From Argyresthia goedartella (taxonomy: Eukaryota > Arthropoda > Insecta > Lepidoptera > Argyresthiidae): a stretch of 64,000 nt of DNA. Each line of letters begins with the position of its first letter. The first letter of the stretch is position 1. The stretch is from the NCBI GenBank assembly GCA_949825045.1, contig OX463816.1:13015579-13079578 (forward strand). Direction: 5' to 3'. Both the position numbers and the translations under genes were made by a program. The notes below the pieces were generated by a model that did no database searches, was not told the DNA's origin, and saw only the letters and a list, made by a program, of their open reading frames with translations. Below, piece after piece: positions 1-11,640 of this stretch.

Positions 1-11
1 TTGTTTTGCTG

Positions 12-341
12 TTACAAACAAGTTAAGGTGTTGGTGTACAAATTTAGCGACCTCAAATATACATAAGCAGGGTACGGCAGTATATGTAGTTTTTTGAATA
101 GTGGCTCACACGAATCTAGCGGTGCAGCGGTGCGGCGCCAACCATAGCCCGTAAGCATTTCTTTTCCATAATGAAGGCTCGGCCAAATTCCATTTCCACT
201 ATTCCCCCATAATATTATACCGTACCTAAACACTGATTCGATGTAACCGTGGTATGCAGCCAGTGTTATTTGTCGTGTCGTGGTTTTTCTCCGTGGTTTT
301 ATTGGAGGGGGTACCACGTTTCCTACATTTTTGCACATCAT
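12..341 (-). pseudogene. LINE reverse transcriptase C-terminal fragment
   Basis: This 109-codon minus-strand frame carries the region that follows the RT domain in Jockey/CR1-group LINEs. The stretch AYHGYIESVFRYGIILWGNS corresponds to the conserved 'Y..H..l.YGi..WG' block, and a CEPLFKKLHILPYPAYVY block follows. No catalytic RT box, endonuclease or start is present, and the copy runs off or decays near the window edge. It is a dead, 5'-truncated LINE copy. The clade cannot be resolved from so short a piece. Confidence 0.7.
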
Positions 342-794
342 CCTTTAAGATTTGTCTGTCAGATGTGTTTCTCCGGACATTTTGAAAGAGGTCCTAAATC
401 AACCTAAAACTCATTCATCATAATGTATAATTGTTAATAAATTTCATTCTTTCAACAATAAATTCTGTCCTATCTGGCCAGTTCATTCAGTAATTCCCAC
501 AACACTGTGAAATGTCAGATTTTATTGGTACACCATGTTTAATATTTAAATATGCTAAGTTAAGATGTATAAATTATATAGATTAACATCAATGAGACGA
601 ATAGCTGCTCTTTGAGGATTAGTTCCACTGATCTAGCCATCCATTTGATGCTGAAAGCATATTAATTAACATGATGACGAGCCTCAGCGTCGAATTATAA
701 TCATGAAAAGCATTCAATGCACACATTTAGATTATAACATACCAAACTAATTTATCATAGGATGAATGATGTATAATCAAATTAGTAATTAATC
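342..794. other. AT-rich intergenic DNA
   Basis: I see no gene, terminal inverted repeat or SINE box here. It is simple AT-rich sequence between a LINE fragment and a tandem repeat. Confidence 0.5.
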
Positions 795-956
795 CATAAT
801 CAGGCGGACACAGGTCCGATGTGATGATGTGTCTCAGGGAGCAGCATACATAATCAGGCGGACACAGGTCCGATGTGATGATGTGTCTCAGGGAGCAGCA
901 TACATAATCAGGCGGACACAGGTCCGATGTGATGATGTGTCTCAGGGAGCAGCATA
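795..956. repeat. Tandem repeat, three 54 bp units
   Basis: Three consecutive units of exactly 54 bp start at 795, 849 and 903, each beginning CATAATCAGGCGG and ending GGGAGCAGCATA. By eye they are identical. Because 54 is a multiple of three, an 80-codon frame on the minus strand (727-969) crosses all three and would encode an 18-residue repeat containing YVCCSLRHIITSD. Nothing else supports that frame being a gene. Identical units point to a recent duplication or slippage event. Confidence 0.95.
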
Positions 957-2734
957 CATATAGGTGCAATAATCATTCTAATAAATTTTCACTATTAATC
1001 TACGCGCTTGCGCGCTTGCGCGGCACGCAATGGATTTTTCATAGTTTGTATTAAACTTTGTTTGTGTGTTGTGATTTTCACTTTTCCATATCTATGTACG
1101 TATGTCATTCATGTATGTCACTGAAACTGGTTCAGTGTTCACCAAATTAGTAAATTGGGTCTGACCCTTATGAATTTTGCATAATAATATATTGTTTGCG
1201 TTTGTATCGCTGTCGGGTCGGCGACCCTGATATCCGTTTAATATGATAATCCCCATGCAAACAAGCGACGGATTGGCCGGCTAAATTATTTATGCACCCC
1301 AGGCGGCGTAAATGTGAAGCCCGTTGTAGGCGCATATCACTGCGCCGTGGAAATGCGCAGAGACAACCTGTCACGCACCAGGGATTATTAAAGAACTGGC
1401 TAAACGTGATGGCCACCCCATATTGGAAATATCGTTACCATATGTAGTATGTAACGTCCTGCGTCACCGTCGTCGTCTGGTTGGCGCTATTACCTAGGAA
1501 CTGTTGTTTTTTTTTTGTTGGAGCGGAAAAAAGTGGAATTATCCATGCCCAGGAGCCAGACCTCCCTGCTATGTCCGGGTCCCCACATATTGAGCGGGCA
1601 TCAGCTCGTGTGCTATACGGACTAAAAACAACCCCTTTGTGTTTTACAGTTATCGACATTCGATTTTACTTGGAACCATGGCTACCTAAGACCTGTCTAA
1701 CATGTTTTATTTATCAAATGTCAAATTCGAATATCGCCGAAGCTATCATCAGCGATAGATGAAAAGAACCACGATCCCTCGATTTTTTCTCAATCTAAGA
1801 CTTACTGCATTCACAAACATACTAAGATATTCGCTAATTTTCAATCGCAAATACCCAAGCCGTTTTTCCAAGAATGTCTATCCGAGTGTAGAGCGGGTTT
1901 GTCTGGCCCGTATAGGGTGCCCCATTATGCCTCAGGCTGTGGTGCTGTGGGTGAAGGCTTTCGTGTCCTCCGTAGACGAACTTTTATTGAATCGCCAAGC
2001 CTTTGCCGGATAGGTGGGGACGGGTTGAGGGGGGAGGTTATCACTGAGTTTCCTTTGAATCACGGATAGAGATTTTGAATGCAGATTGCATTAAATAAGC
2101 AGATGCTAGAAGAGTATCAAATTCGCCAGGGAAATTATAATGAAACGTTTTTACACTCGTTTGAAACGCGGGAGACCGCGAAAGCCAGTGATATCCTACA
2201 GGTATAGAGATTTTACTTACTGTATCGTAATGTGGATTACTTACTCCAAATGAATAGTGACAATCCCTTTTAATCTCTTATGCTTAGCTTCTATTTTGCG
2301 TAACAATACGTTTACGGTTTCAATACCAATTAATTAGTACGGTGCGTCTTGTTGTCGACACATCCTCGCAATCTCGTCTGGACTTCGCACCATGCTTATT
2401 TCGTCCATCATTAGGACTATGATCGCACTTCGTTGGTGTAGCTAGACCTGATCGTGACGAAGAACAGATGGAGCCGTGCTGTAGACAGATAGTAATCAAT
2501 TCCACTGTAATTGAATCTGGTCAGGCAGATATGCATCATCCGGGATCCTATTTAGCTGATGTGGGCCTTCGGTATGTAGGTGGACGACGCTGTAAGTCGG
2601 TCGGGAGGAATGTACTGTTAGAGTGTCAAAATACGGCCTATTTACGTAATGTAGTGTTGTCACATGACAACGGTGCAACAGTCATATTCTGTGCACCTTG
2701 CTAGAATTTAATAAAGGCTAGTATTTAATCGTAT
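957..2734. other. No recognised gene; short open frames only
   Basis: Open frames of 60-93 codons occur on both strands (for example 1481-1762 plus and 1168-1416 minus). They overlap one another and show no domain I recognise. A GC-rich alternating tract (CGCGCTTGCGCGCTTGCGCG) lies near 1002-1022. The stretch 1880-2040 is richer in G+C and may be old transposon sequence, but I cannot place it. Confidence 0.4.
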
Positions 2735-2963
2735 ATCAAAAATACTGATTTGTACAGAAAAAAAGGATCAGCAAAAACACTTTTTATGTTTTAAATATTT
2801 TATGTGTACTCAAGTTTATGTTTTAACTATTTTTGTTGTTCTTGCATGTTCAACCTAACACGAAGGATAAAGGGGGCTTCGCTTCACTCACCGCCTTTAC
2901 CCTTCTCCTGAGCTACCGCAGCATTTTGCCCTGATATCTGCTGTGCAAATCAGTATTTTTGAT
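2735..2963 (+). mobile_element. Miniature inverted-repeat element, hairpin-core family, short-arm type
   Basis: The left end ATCAAAAATACTGATTTG.ACA is the inverted complement of the right end ending AATCAGTATTTTTGAT, giving terminal inverted repeats of about 22 bp on a 229 bp element with no coding capacity. Between them lies the family core: a pyrimidine-rich lead (TTTTTGTTGTTCTTGCATG), then CAACCTAACAC, then an imperfect hairpin with arms GAAGGATAAAGGGGG and CC.CCTTTACCCTTC around CTTCGCTTC, then GAGCTACCGCAGCATTTTG. The same core occurs at about 30.6, 31.5, 34.4, 44.1 and 46.9 kb. A second copy with the same outer arms is split by the maT mariner at 42.8-44.2 kb. I could not fix the target-site duplication. 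Confidence 0.75.
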
Positions 2964-3660
2964 GTGCAGTTTAATGTTTCCCTTTAATAAATTAGATTAA
3001 TCACTTCAAATATGATTTCTGGTTGCAGAAAAATGTAGTCACAGAAGTAGAAATCTACAGAGCGTAAAATATTTATCTTTTACGCTCTTGTAGATTTCTA
3101 TGTTGGAATTCTCATCACATAGTTTATACTTAACTACATGAAGTCGCCTTTGTCCTGCTCCGCTTCGTTTCGGCTCCAGGTTGTATTATAAATTTGACAA
3201 CTAACAAAACCTAATTTTAGTATTCGGACAGAAAGTGACCTATAGCAACCAAAACGGTTCTGTAAAACTACATAGGGGCACAAAATTTTGTGAACATTTA
3301 ACATATTTGGTAGTCAATAAATATAGGTATTGGTAAACAATCTTTTTTAACAAAAAATCCGGATGTGTAATCCGGAATTTTCGTTTCACCTCGGCCGTGA
3401 TCCGAATCTGGTGCCTCTGGCTTGTTAAGCGTAATCTCGACCACCGAGGAAATAAATAAAATGGCCATTAGGTATTCGTTATAAAGCAACCAAATCAGAT
3501 AAATCACAAATACGGCGCCTCGAGAGTCGTTAAAGTTGAAAAGTTACTGGGAAAAGTAGAGCATGCCCCTCATTTCGGACTTTACCGTGCGGCCACGAGA
3601 CACGCGTTTAGTCTGCGGTCCTCCGCAAAAGCGTTGTGCGCTCAAAAAAAAAGGATTCAT
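2964..3660. other. Intergenic DNA with one strong hairpin
   Basis: Apart from the hairpin listed separately at 3049-3099, I see no coding or mobile feature in this stretch. Confidence 0.4.
3049..3099. repeat. 51-nt near-perfect hairpin
   Basis: AGAAATCTACAGAGCGTAAAA is followed after about 8 nt (TATTTATC) by its near-perfect inverted complement. The arms are 21 and 22 nt with a single one-base bulge. The flanks outside the arms do not pair, so this is a compact stem rather than the end of a longer inverted repeat. It could be a decayed MITE core or a very short RNA hairpin. It is shorter than typical animal pre-miRNAs of about 60-70 nt. Confidence 0.85.
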
Positions 3661-3752
3661 ACCACCGTACAGTGGTAGGATGGTTTGGAGTGAATAGTTT
3701 AGATTCAAAGTTATTATTGCGGCTACATACTCCATATACGCAACTAGGTGCA
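3661..3752. repeat. Fragment of the 'CCACCGTACA.TGGTAG' dispersed repeat
   Basis: The stretch CCACCGTACAGTGGTAGG, then TGGAGTGAATAGTTT, then GCTACATACTCCATATACG aligns in order with 22365-22460, part of a longer repeat copy. This copy lacks the terminal motifs, so it is an internal fragment in the same orientation. It overlaps a 77-codon minus-strand frame that has no other support. Confidence 0.6.
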
Positions 3753-3879
3753 TTTTATTGATAAGTTTCATTGGCATAATTTATTGATAGGTTTGTTTTA
3801 ATTTAAAGTTTATATTTTTCTTTTTAGAGCGTTTAATAAAAGCTTTTTTTTACTTTTTTTTTACTTTAAGTTTATTTTA

Positions 3880-4790
3880 TTTTACATTGTACTTAAGGCT
3901 CAGTAGCACCCTGTCATCAGCATAGGAGATATTACTAAGACATTTTCCATCTATGTGACATCCGACTCGGGTACTACTAAAATTTGCTTATCTACGTAAA
4001 TATCAAAAAGTTTAGGGGAAGTAAGCCCACCTTGTCGTATATCAGAATCCAATTGTACGGTTCCGAGTGTGAACTTGCCCATCTTAAAATATTACGCTGA
4101 TTGCTGTACCAGTATCTAAACATACAGATAATCTCGAGGGGAAAATCCGTTTCACCTTGCCACTTCTTCCACAGTATGTCATAGTTGACCAAATCAAATG
4201 CCTTGGCAAGGTCTAAGAAATAAGCGTAAACTGGTGTATTTCTGGAGGTGTAGTACTGAATAGTTGGCTTGAGGCCGAAGATGGCACACTCCGACGACAG
4301 TCCGGGTCGGAACCCGAATCGGCCATCATGCAGTGCTATGTGCCCGCCCAGGAAGTTATTTATCAAGCAAACTGTCCAGCACCTTAGCAATAACAGTTGC
4401 AAGTGATATTGGCCTATAGTCATTTAACTCGGAAGCATCACCAGTTTTATTCTTAACTATTGGAAGGACTAGGGTGTACATCAGATCCTTTGGCAGGTAA
4501 GAGTGACTTAAACATAAATTAAAGAGCATCGCTAAAACCCTCCCTACATGAAAACCTGCATGCTGCAGGTGCTCGATGCTGAGGTCGTCATGACCAGGGG
4601 ATTTCCCTCTAACCATAATTTTTATCATCTCCCTAACCTCCTTGGCGGTGATATTGACACTGAGGTCTCCTATACGGCCTCCAGGATCGAGCGCCGCTGA
4701 TATCGGTGTTCCTAAAGGTGATTCCACCTTAAACTGACCTCGGAAGGTCTCTGCTATATCAACGGGGTCATGCACGCCAGCCTCACTCAC
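3880..4790 (-). pseudogene. LINE reverse transcriptase relic
   Basis: Two overlapping minus-strand frames (4356-4790 and 3992-4423), plus a further piece down to about 3890, spell the RT domain of a non-LTR retrotransposon in order. The visible blocks are KSPGHDDLSIEHLQHAG (thumb-proximal region), LNDYRPISLAT, FGFRPGLSSECAI, then FLDLAKAFDLVNYDILW carrying the first catalytic aspartate. Next comes a decayed 'QGG..SP' block, and finally ISYADDRVLLS at 3905-3930, with the YADD catalytic pair at 3913-3924. At least two frameshifts separate these blocks. No endonuclease or ORF1 is visible. The sequence resembles LINEs of the I/Jockey/RTE neighbourhood; the clade is not assigned. Confidence 0.85.
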
Positions 4791-5684
4791 AGGAAGACTT
4801 AGGGTTTAATTTGTTAGTGGATTTCCAGAATTTTGAGAAGTTCTTGTCTCTATGCTGTTTTGCAAATAATATCCATTGTTAATTGTTTCTTGTTATTCTG
4901 ACACCATTTTAATTTTAGTTTAAATTTCTTTCGTGATTCTTGCATTTCCTGATATATTGGACCAAAAGTGAGTTTCCCGAACAGAAGTCAGATTATGTTT
5001 TGTCTGCGGCCATATGTTTCATGGGGAAAGTTGTTCATCATGATGGCTATCATTCCCCAAAATATGGTCAGCTAATTAAATATCATCCTATGATCGTTGG
5101 ATAGAATACAAACCCTTGGCAGCCCTTTGGGAACCCCCCATTATCTATTTTAGTGTGTGTCAGCAATGTGTTAAATAACAACAAAACTAACTTCTAGATA
5201 AGCACATGCAGTGTAATAAAAATTAAAAAAATATCATTAAAAAGTACCCATATAAATTGTGAGTGGTTTTGCCACCATGTACACGTGCCGCGACAACAAA
5301 AGGGCTTGGCTCGGCTCTTCCCTCTACCTGTAGATTTTCTACAGAATTCTACTGCACCAAGAGTCTTCATGTTGATTGCTTTTGTGAAGGCGACTTTTGT
5401 TATTCAATATAGATCCAGACCGACAGATAATAAGCGAAAAAATTGTTGGAAAAAAATTCGCGGTACTGGCCACTTTGATCTCAAATATCTCCTCTATGGT
5501 TGGGAATTTCAAATTCAAATTTATACAGCTATTTACTCATGTATTTTCATATTCATATTCATATTCTTTATTGCAAAGAAAACATAGATAAACAGAAAGT
5601 TACAATACATTTTATAGGCAGAGGCGAGCTTATCTCGTATTTGTATTTCTAAAATTATAATTCATTTGTTTTTCCTCAATTGTT
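4791..5684. other. Intergenic DNA, possible LINE 3' remnant at the end
   Basis: A short ATTCAT iteration and CTTTATTGCAAAGAAAAC occur at about 5545-5582. A similar string, CTTTATTGCACAGAAAATAC, recurs near 15170. This pair may be the reverse complement of a LINE 3' end. I see no gene here. Confidence 0.35.
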
Positions 5685-5703
5685 TTTTTTTATTGCGTCA
5701 CTC

Positions 5704-6846
5704 TGTAGTGTTATGCTACTTACATGCCATTTTCCAGTCTGCGTTGATGGGCTGCATTCATCTCATATATCTCTGGATATTTCGTATCACCTTTATTTTC
5801 ATAGGACCCTGTAACGTTTTAAACCATAAGAACACAATAACAAATCATTTTCACTTCGTATTTTCATACTATCAGAACTTCTAAATCGATGTCGACGGGG
5901 TTTACCTTTGGTGACCTTGTATTTGGCTTTCTCCGAAACTCTGCAATCTCGGGCTTCGTGCGCGCTGGTGCGCTATCTTTTTATATTCATTGTTACTTCA
6001 TTTACTTCATTGTTTTCTTGTTGTTTTCTCTATTACGAGCCTGAAACCAAAATCTGACATATTGTGATGTCGTTGTTTATCTGGTTGTCATGGCAATGTC
6101 CATTGAAACTCATTAGCGGTCTGATATGTTTACTTCAATACTTTTACAAAAACACTTTTTCCCTCTTGGCCATTCACAAAAATTGCTTTTAATTTAAATA
6201 AATTTTAGAACTCTCCAAAAAGGGTATAAGAGCGGAACATTTCTAAAATTCGGCAGTCTCACTTCAGCTTTTGAAAAAGAAGCATCACCTAAAGGCCTTA
6301 TCCCGGGGCCGCACTGCCCCGGGATCCTGCGAGCCTCTGTTGCTACGTCTTCTGCCTACAGCTGCTACTGGAGTAAGGCTGCTACGCCTCCTGCTTACTG
6401 CTGCTACTTATTGTGTTGCCTGCCTCTACTGAACGGCTCGCCAGACGGGTGCTATACCTCCTGCCTATTGTTGCTTACCGTGTTGCCTGCCTCTACCGAC
6501 CGGCTCGCCAGACGGCTGGTACTTCACCTGCCTACTGCTTCTACTGGAGTACGGCTGCTACGCCTCCTGCCTACTGCTGCTACTTACTGTGTTGCCTGCC
6601 TCTACTGACCGGTTCGCCAGACGGCCGCTACTTCTTCTGCCTCCTACTCTCCGTATCCTCCGCTCCCCTTTTTATATCCATACCTGTATTTTTTTTTAAA
6701 ACTGTCTCACCTCATTCACCCTCATCTTCCTACCATTTTTTTTAAATAGTCATTGTAAAATACCCATAATAAACTGTCATTTCTAAATTTTATCCTGGTT
6801 GTTGTTTCTTGTTAGGTTCTGGTTAGGTTCTTGTCGCTACACGACA
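5704..6846 (+). repeat. 5' LTR of the gypsy element
   Basis: This 1143 bp repeat matches 12202-13352 almost throughout. The 3' copy has an 8 bp expansion near its start (ATGCATAC). Inside are a TATA-like box (TATAAG at 6225) and a 10 bp perfect inverted repeat ATCCCGGGGC/GCCCCGGGAT with a 6-nt loop (6300-6325). Three copies of a block containing CTGCCTCTACTGA.CGG and TCGCCAGACGG follow (6418-6628), and an AATAAA is at 6767. A short plus-strand frame over the repeated block (6413-6745) appears in both LTRs but is only low-complexity sequence. Confidence 0.95.
6225..6230 (+). promoter_or_regulatory. Probable LTR TATA box
   Basis: GGGTATAAGAGCGG lies in the LTR about 30 nt upstream of a possible start region (TCTCACTTCAGC, 6256-6267). 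The box is conserved at 12730 in the 3' LTR. Its position before the GC hairpin and the AATAAA fits a U3/R arrangement, but the exact start site is inferred. Confidence 0.5.
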
Positions 6847-6849
6847 TTT

Positions 6850-6861
6850 TGGCGCCAAACG
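6850..6861 (+). other. Primer-binding site, tRNA-Lys-like
   Basis: TGGCGCCAAACG begins 3 nt after the end of the 5' LTR. It resembles the TGGCGCCCAACG binding site used with tRNA-Lys by many gypsy elements and retroviruses, with one difference. The tRNA identity is inferred from that similarity. Confidence 0.65.
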
Positions 6862-7104
6862 TAAAAGTTCTTCTTCACCCTTCTTCACCTTTTCTGCGCC
6901 TTGTCTCTTTCCCTTTGATTTGCTTTCTCTTTCGCTCTTAAATCTTTATCTATTCATCCTTTTCATATTTTCCAAATTCTAAAACAAAACTTCATCTAGT
7001 TTTTCAACTCATCTGGATTATATTTAGGCCTACATTTAACTTACATTACTTCACTTCACTTCACTTCACTTCTATAACACTTGACTCTACACTTAACTAT
7101 AACA

Positions 7105-8516
7105 ATGGAAAGGGTTATTAAGTACGAATTCCTTAACAAGGCCGAGCTCGAATACAAAGTAAAGATTAGATGTGAGGAACCAGCTAATACTGTTTTGCTT
7201 CTTAAAAAACAGGTTTTGCGTTTAGTTGCGAATTCTCACCCTGAAGATATTCTGACTTCTCCAGTTCCGATTGAGGATGACTTGTCTCAAATTGGTTCTA
7301 CTCTGACTTACCTGGATTGTAAAATTGAAAAATTTTCACAAGGTGAAACCAAATACTTACGATTAATAGAAACTTTTATTAATCATGTTTTTTACAGATT
7401 GGAGCGAATAGATACGGACTTATATCCAGACTCTAAAGCTAGTTTAGATACATTGAAGATCAAATTTGACGCTATTTCTAAACAATTCGAATCCTTGATT
7501 CCACCTTCAACTGCAAATGACTCTCCATCACTGGACCTTCCTGCTGACCCGACTGTCATGGAACCCCCTCTTGTTTCTCAAACTTCTGTCCAGACCCATA
7601 CCCCGTATCCTCCACCACCACCTCAATCTTTCCCTCCAACTAACGTCTTCAAAGATCTGAAAAGACACACCTTCAATGGTAAAAGCTGCCCAAGATCCTT
7701 TCTTCAAAAACTTGACGAATATAGCTTAGCTCGTGGCTTATCCAAGGACTTGTTGATTTCTCAGGCGTTCGAAATTTTCACCGACAATGCCCTTCATTGG
7801 TTCAGATTTAAATATAATCAGAATCCAAACTTAACTTGGAACGAACTTTTTTCTTTACTAATCAAAGACTTTGGTGGATTTGATTATGATCATAAACTCC
7901 TAGAAGCGATTAGGAATCGTACTCAAGGTCGTGATGAACCTATCATCATCTATATTTCCATCATGTCTGGAATGTTCGCTCGCCTTTCAAAAAGACTTTC
8001 TGAAACAGAACAATTGGAGGTTATTCAGTCTTCGTAGCTCTAAAAGACATTGACTCTATCGATTCTCTTCTGGCCACTTGCCAAAACTACGAAAAGTTCC
8101 TAGACAGAGACAAACAATTTAAAGAACCAAATTTGCAACAAAGTCCTCATGTTTCTGAATTCAACTACAAGCATTCCACTTCAAGTTCAGTTGACTCTCA
8201 AAACTCTTCTAATAACTCACGACCTTCTCCTCCCTTCATGAATAAATTCACTCCACCCTACAAATACCCTTCTAAACAAGTTAATAGTCTCTCTCAAACT
8301 GCAGCTCCCCAAGAAAGTTCTTTTTGCGTTCGCTGTCGTAAACTAGGTCATACTTTAAACAGTTGCACTCAACCACGATTTGTGATTTGTTTCAAATGTG
8401 GTCTTAAGGGTTTTAAAACTGCAGAGTGCCCTACTTGTTCTCCCAAACCTAATACTAGTACAAAAAAACTAACTGCTGACTTGAAAAGTAACTCAAACTT
8501 TGATAAGAACGAGTGA
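7105..8516 (+). pseudogene. gag: gag of the gypsy element (frameshifted)
   Basis: The first ATG in good context (AACAATGG, 7105) opens a 311-codon frame that ends at a TAG at 8035. Its continuation is open one base over from about 8031 to 8516 (FVALKDIDSIDSLL...), so a one-base change near 8030 broke a single gag. The protein would be the structural capsid/nucleocapsid. Its middle has a proline-rich linker (PPPPPQSFPP) followed by a capsid-like region with FNGKSCPRSFLQKLDEY. Near the C-terminus are two zinc knuckles: CVRCRKLGHTLNSC is a complete CX2CX3GHX4C, while CFKCGLKGFKTAEC has lost its histidine. The last codons overlap the start of pol by 17 nt in another frame, the usual gag-pol arrangement. 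Confidence 0.9.
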
Positions 8517-11500
8517 ACAAGATCTTAATCGTCCATTCGTTAATGTCAAAATTTATGACTTAACTTTATCTGGTTTACTAGATTCTGGCAGCTCAGTAAC
8601 TATTCTGGGTAATAATTCTCATTTTGAAATTCTTAAACTGGGCTGCAAACTTTTCAAGTCAGATCTTATTACTGTTAATACTTATCTTAATATTATATTA
8701 ATATATGTTAGTAGTCTACTGCTAATAATCAAAAAATTAATTCCTTGGGTTATTTTGACTTACCTGTCCATTTCAATAATGAAACTCACTTGATTAAAGC
8801 TTATGTTTTCCCTGAAATATTTCCTTCTCTTATACTAGGTATTGACTTTTGGAGAAAATTTAATCTTCTACCTAGTGTTTTAGCTTCTCTTAACTTTACA
8901 GATCCTAAATGCTTTGCTATCGACACTAAAGTTATAAAAGTTTTACCTTATGAGCACTTTACTCCTAATCAAAAGAACATCGCTAATGACATCATCCAAC
9001 GCTTCAAGACAATCTCTTTTGAAGAAAAAGGTGTTCTGGGAAACACACACTTAATCACCCACAAGATTGACACTGGTGATTCTCTTCCGATCAAACAAAG
9101 ATGTTACAGACTGTCTCCTGAAAAACAAAAGGCTTTAATTAATAAAGTTGACAAGATGCTGGGATGGAACGTCATTGAACAATGCAAAAGTCCTTGGTTA
9201 TCTCCAGTCCTCATCACTCCAAAGAAGAATGGTGAATGGCGTTTCTGCGTAGATAGCAGGAAGCTTAACTCAGTTACACGCCGTGATGCTTATAGTCTGC
9301 CTCTAATAAGCGAAATTTTGGACAACCTGAGAAATGCCAAACACTTATCAAGCATCGACATTGCGAAAGCATTTTGGGAGATTCCCTTGAATACTGCTGA
9401 TAGATATAAGACAGCATTTTATGTTCCTGGAAGAGGTATGTTCAGATTCAAAGTAATGCCTTTTGGTCTCACTAACTCACCTGCAACTCAACAAAGATTA
9501 ATGGATACGCTATTTACTCCTGAATTTGAGAACAAGGTATTTTGCTATCTGGATGACATCATTATTATTAGCGAGACTTTTGATGAGCACATATCGCTTC
9601 TCATGAAAGTTCTGGAAAAACTTTCAAATGCTAATCTGACTATTAACTTTGAAAAGAGTCAATTTTTCAGGAAAGAACTGAAATACCTTGGTTTTCTAGT
9701 GGACGAGTATGGTCTACGGGCTGATCCAGAAAAAATAAAAGCTATTCTAGAATATCCTGTACCTACTTGCAGAAAAGAAGTTCGAAGATTCATAGGCACC
9801 TGCAGCTGGTTTAGAAGATTCATTCCAAACTTCAGCACTATTGCCTCTCCACTCAACCAACTAACCTGTTCCGGGAAGAACGCTCCTAAATTTTTATGGA
9901 ATTCCAAGGCTGCAGCTGCTTTCGAGAAACTTAAAGAAGCTCTGGTAACTGCTCCTGTCCTTGCTTGCCCTAACTTCGAACTACCCTTCTCTGTACATTG
10001 TGATGCATCAAATTATGGCATAGGAGCAATGCTTACATCAAGATGACAAAGAAGTCGTAATTGCTTACATGAGTAAAGCACTAAACAAAAATCAACAAAA
10101 CTACTCAACTACTGAAAGAGAAACATTGGCTGTAATAACTGCGCTAGAACATTGGCGATGTTACCTAGACAATGGTAAAGAATTTACAATAAATACTGAC
10201 CACGCTGCACTTAAATGGTTTCAGAACTTATCGAATCCATCTGGAAGACTTGCTCGCTGGACCCTATGCTTATCATGCTTTAATTTTGTCCTGAAACATA
10301 AAAAAGGAAAGGATAACGTTGTTCCTGATTTATTATCAAGACATAAGAATAAAGAACGTCCTGATACACGAGAAACTTCACCTCAAGGCGTACATCCTAT
10401 TACGATTGAAGAACCACCTCATCGTGAACTTAAGCACTACAACAAGATTTTTCTCGGATGCTCCAACAACCCAGACGCATATCCCAACTACACTATCAGG
10501 GATAACAAACTTTACCGCTGCATCCATTCTCCCGATCGTCTAAACGATGACTTTATTTGGAAAGAAGTTCCACTGCCGCAAGATAGACATGCACTTATTG
10601 AAGTTAGCCATGGTTCCCCTTCAGAACTCCACCTTGGTATCTTCAAGACATTCAAGAAAATATCTTTAAAATACTATTGGCCTGGTATGTTTAAGGACAT
10701 TGCCAATTTAATCTCGACTTGTGAAACCTGCTTAACCTACAAACACCCTAATCATTCTCCCTATGGTCTTATGGATAAACCTAAACTTTGCTCCAGACCT
10801 TTTCAAACTATATCCTTAGATCTTATGGGTCCATTGCCTATGACCCGGAGAAGAAATCAGTATATTCTGGTAATTAACTGCAATTTTACTAAATATACTA
10901 TGATTTTTCCCCTTAAACGTGCTACTTCAGCTAATATCATTAATGTCTTAGAAAATTCAGTGTTTCTAGTTCATGGCATTCTCCAAACTATTATAATGGA
11001 CAACGCTGTTCAATTTCAGTCGCGAGAATTCCACTCATTCTTAAATTCTTATAACGTTCCTTGTATTTTTCACACAGCTTTATATTGTCCTCAGGTTAAT
11101 CCTACAGAGAAATTTAATGGTACGATTATTACAGCTCTAGCATCCCTAGTAGGAGACGATCATAGATCCTGGGACAACCATCTTACTAAGATTCAGTTCG
11201 CAATGAACAGCGCTACAAACGTTGCTACTGGCTTTACTCCAAACTTTTTAGTCTTTGGTAGGGAAACAATACCTTGTGGTTCCTTCTATACTCCAACTCA
11301 GAATCTCGAGGAATTGATATTTATGCCTCGTGATATTTACGCGTCTAATGCTGGTCTCCTCTCATCTATCTTTCACAGAGTTCAAACTGAACTTCACATA
11401 GCTCACGCTAAAAATAGCGCTCGCTATGATCTTCGCCGGTCTTTTAAAGAATTTAATGTGGGAGATACTGTTTGGCGTAAAAGCCATGTTTTAAGCAATG

Positions 11501-11640
11501 CTGGCGCATACTTTAATGCTAAACTTGCCCCTAAATTCATTAAGTGTAAAATAATAACCAAACTTTCACCATTAATATATATTCTAGAAGACCCTAACGG
11601 AGTTAGAGGCAAGTGGCACATTAAAAATATAAAATCTTAA
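8500..11640 (+). pseudogene. pol: pol of the gypsy element: PR, RT, RNase H, IN (frameshifted)
   Basis: Three successive frames make one pol. Frame 8500-8793 has the aspartic protease signature LLDSGSSVTILG. After a frame change in an AT-rich stretch (about 8680-8745), frame 8745-10046 has the RT blocks FCVDSRKLN, SSIDIAKAFW, MPFGLTNSPATQQ and FCYLDDIIII (catalytic DD pair), then the start of RNase H (HCDAS). A further one-base shift near 10035 splits RNase H. Frame 10069-11640 continues it (TTERETLAV, NTDHAALKW) and ends in an integrase with a zinc-binding region (ELHLG...CETC), then LDLMGPL, IIMDNAVQF and NPTEKFN supplying the D, D and E. The integrase frame is uninterrupted. The split PR-RT and split RNase H make this copy inactive. 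Confidence 0.93.

Noticed and set aside
795..956. Direct repeats as a CRISPR array
   Set aside because: The units are contiguous with no spacers and the genome is clearly animal.
6411..6745. 65- and 110-codon frames in the LTR, repeated at 12916-13113
   Set aside because: They lie in the LTR's repeated CTGCC-rich block. The encoded strings are low-complexity and shift between the two LTRs.
8020..8045. Programmed frameshift within gag
   Set aside because: The shift falls inside gag before the zinc knuckles, where programmed shifting is not expected. A one-base mutation is simpler.
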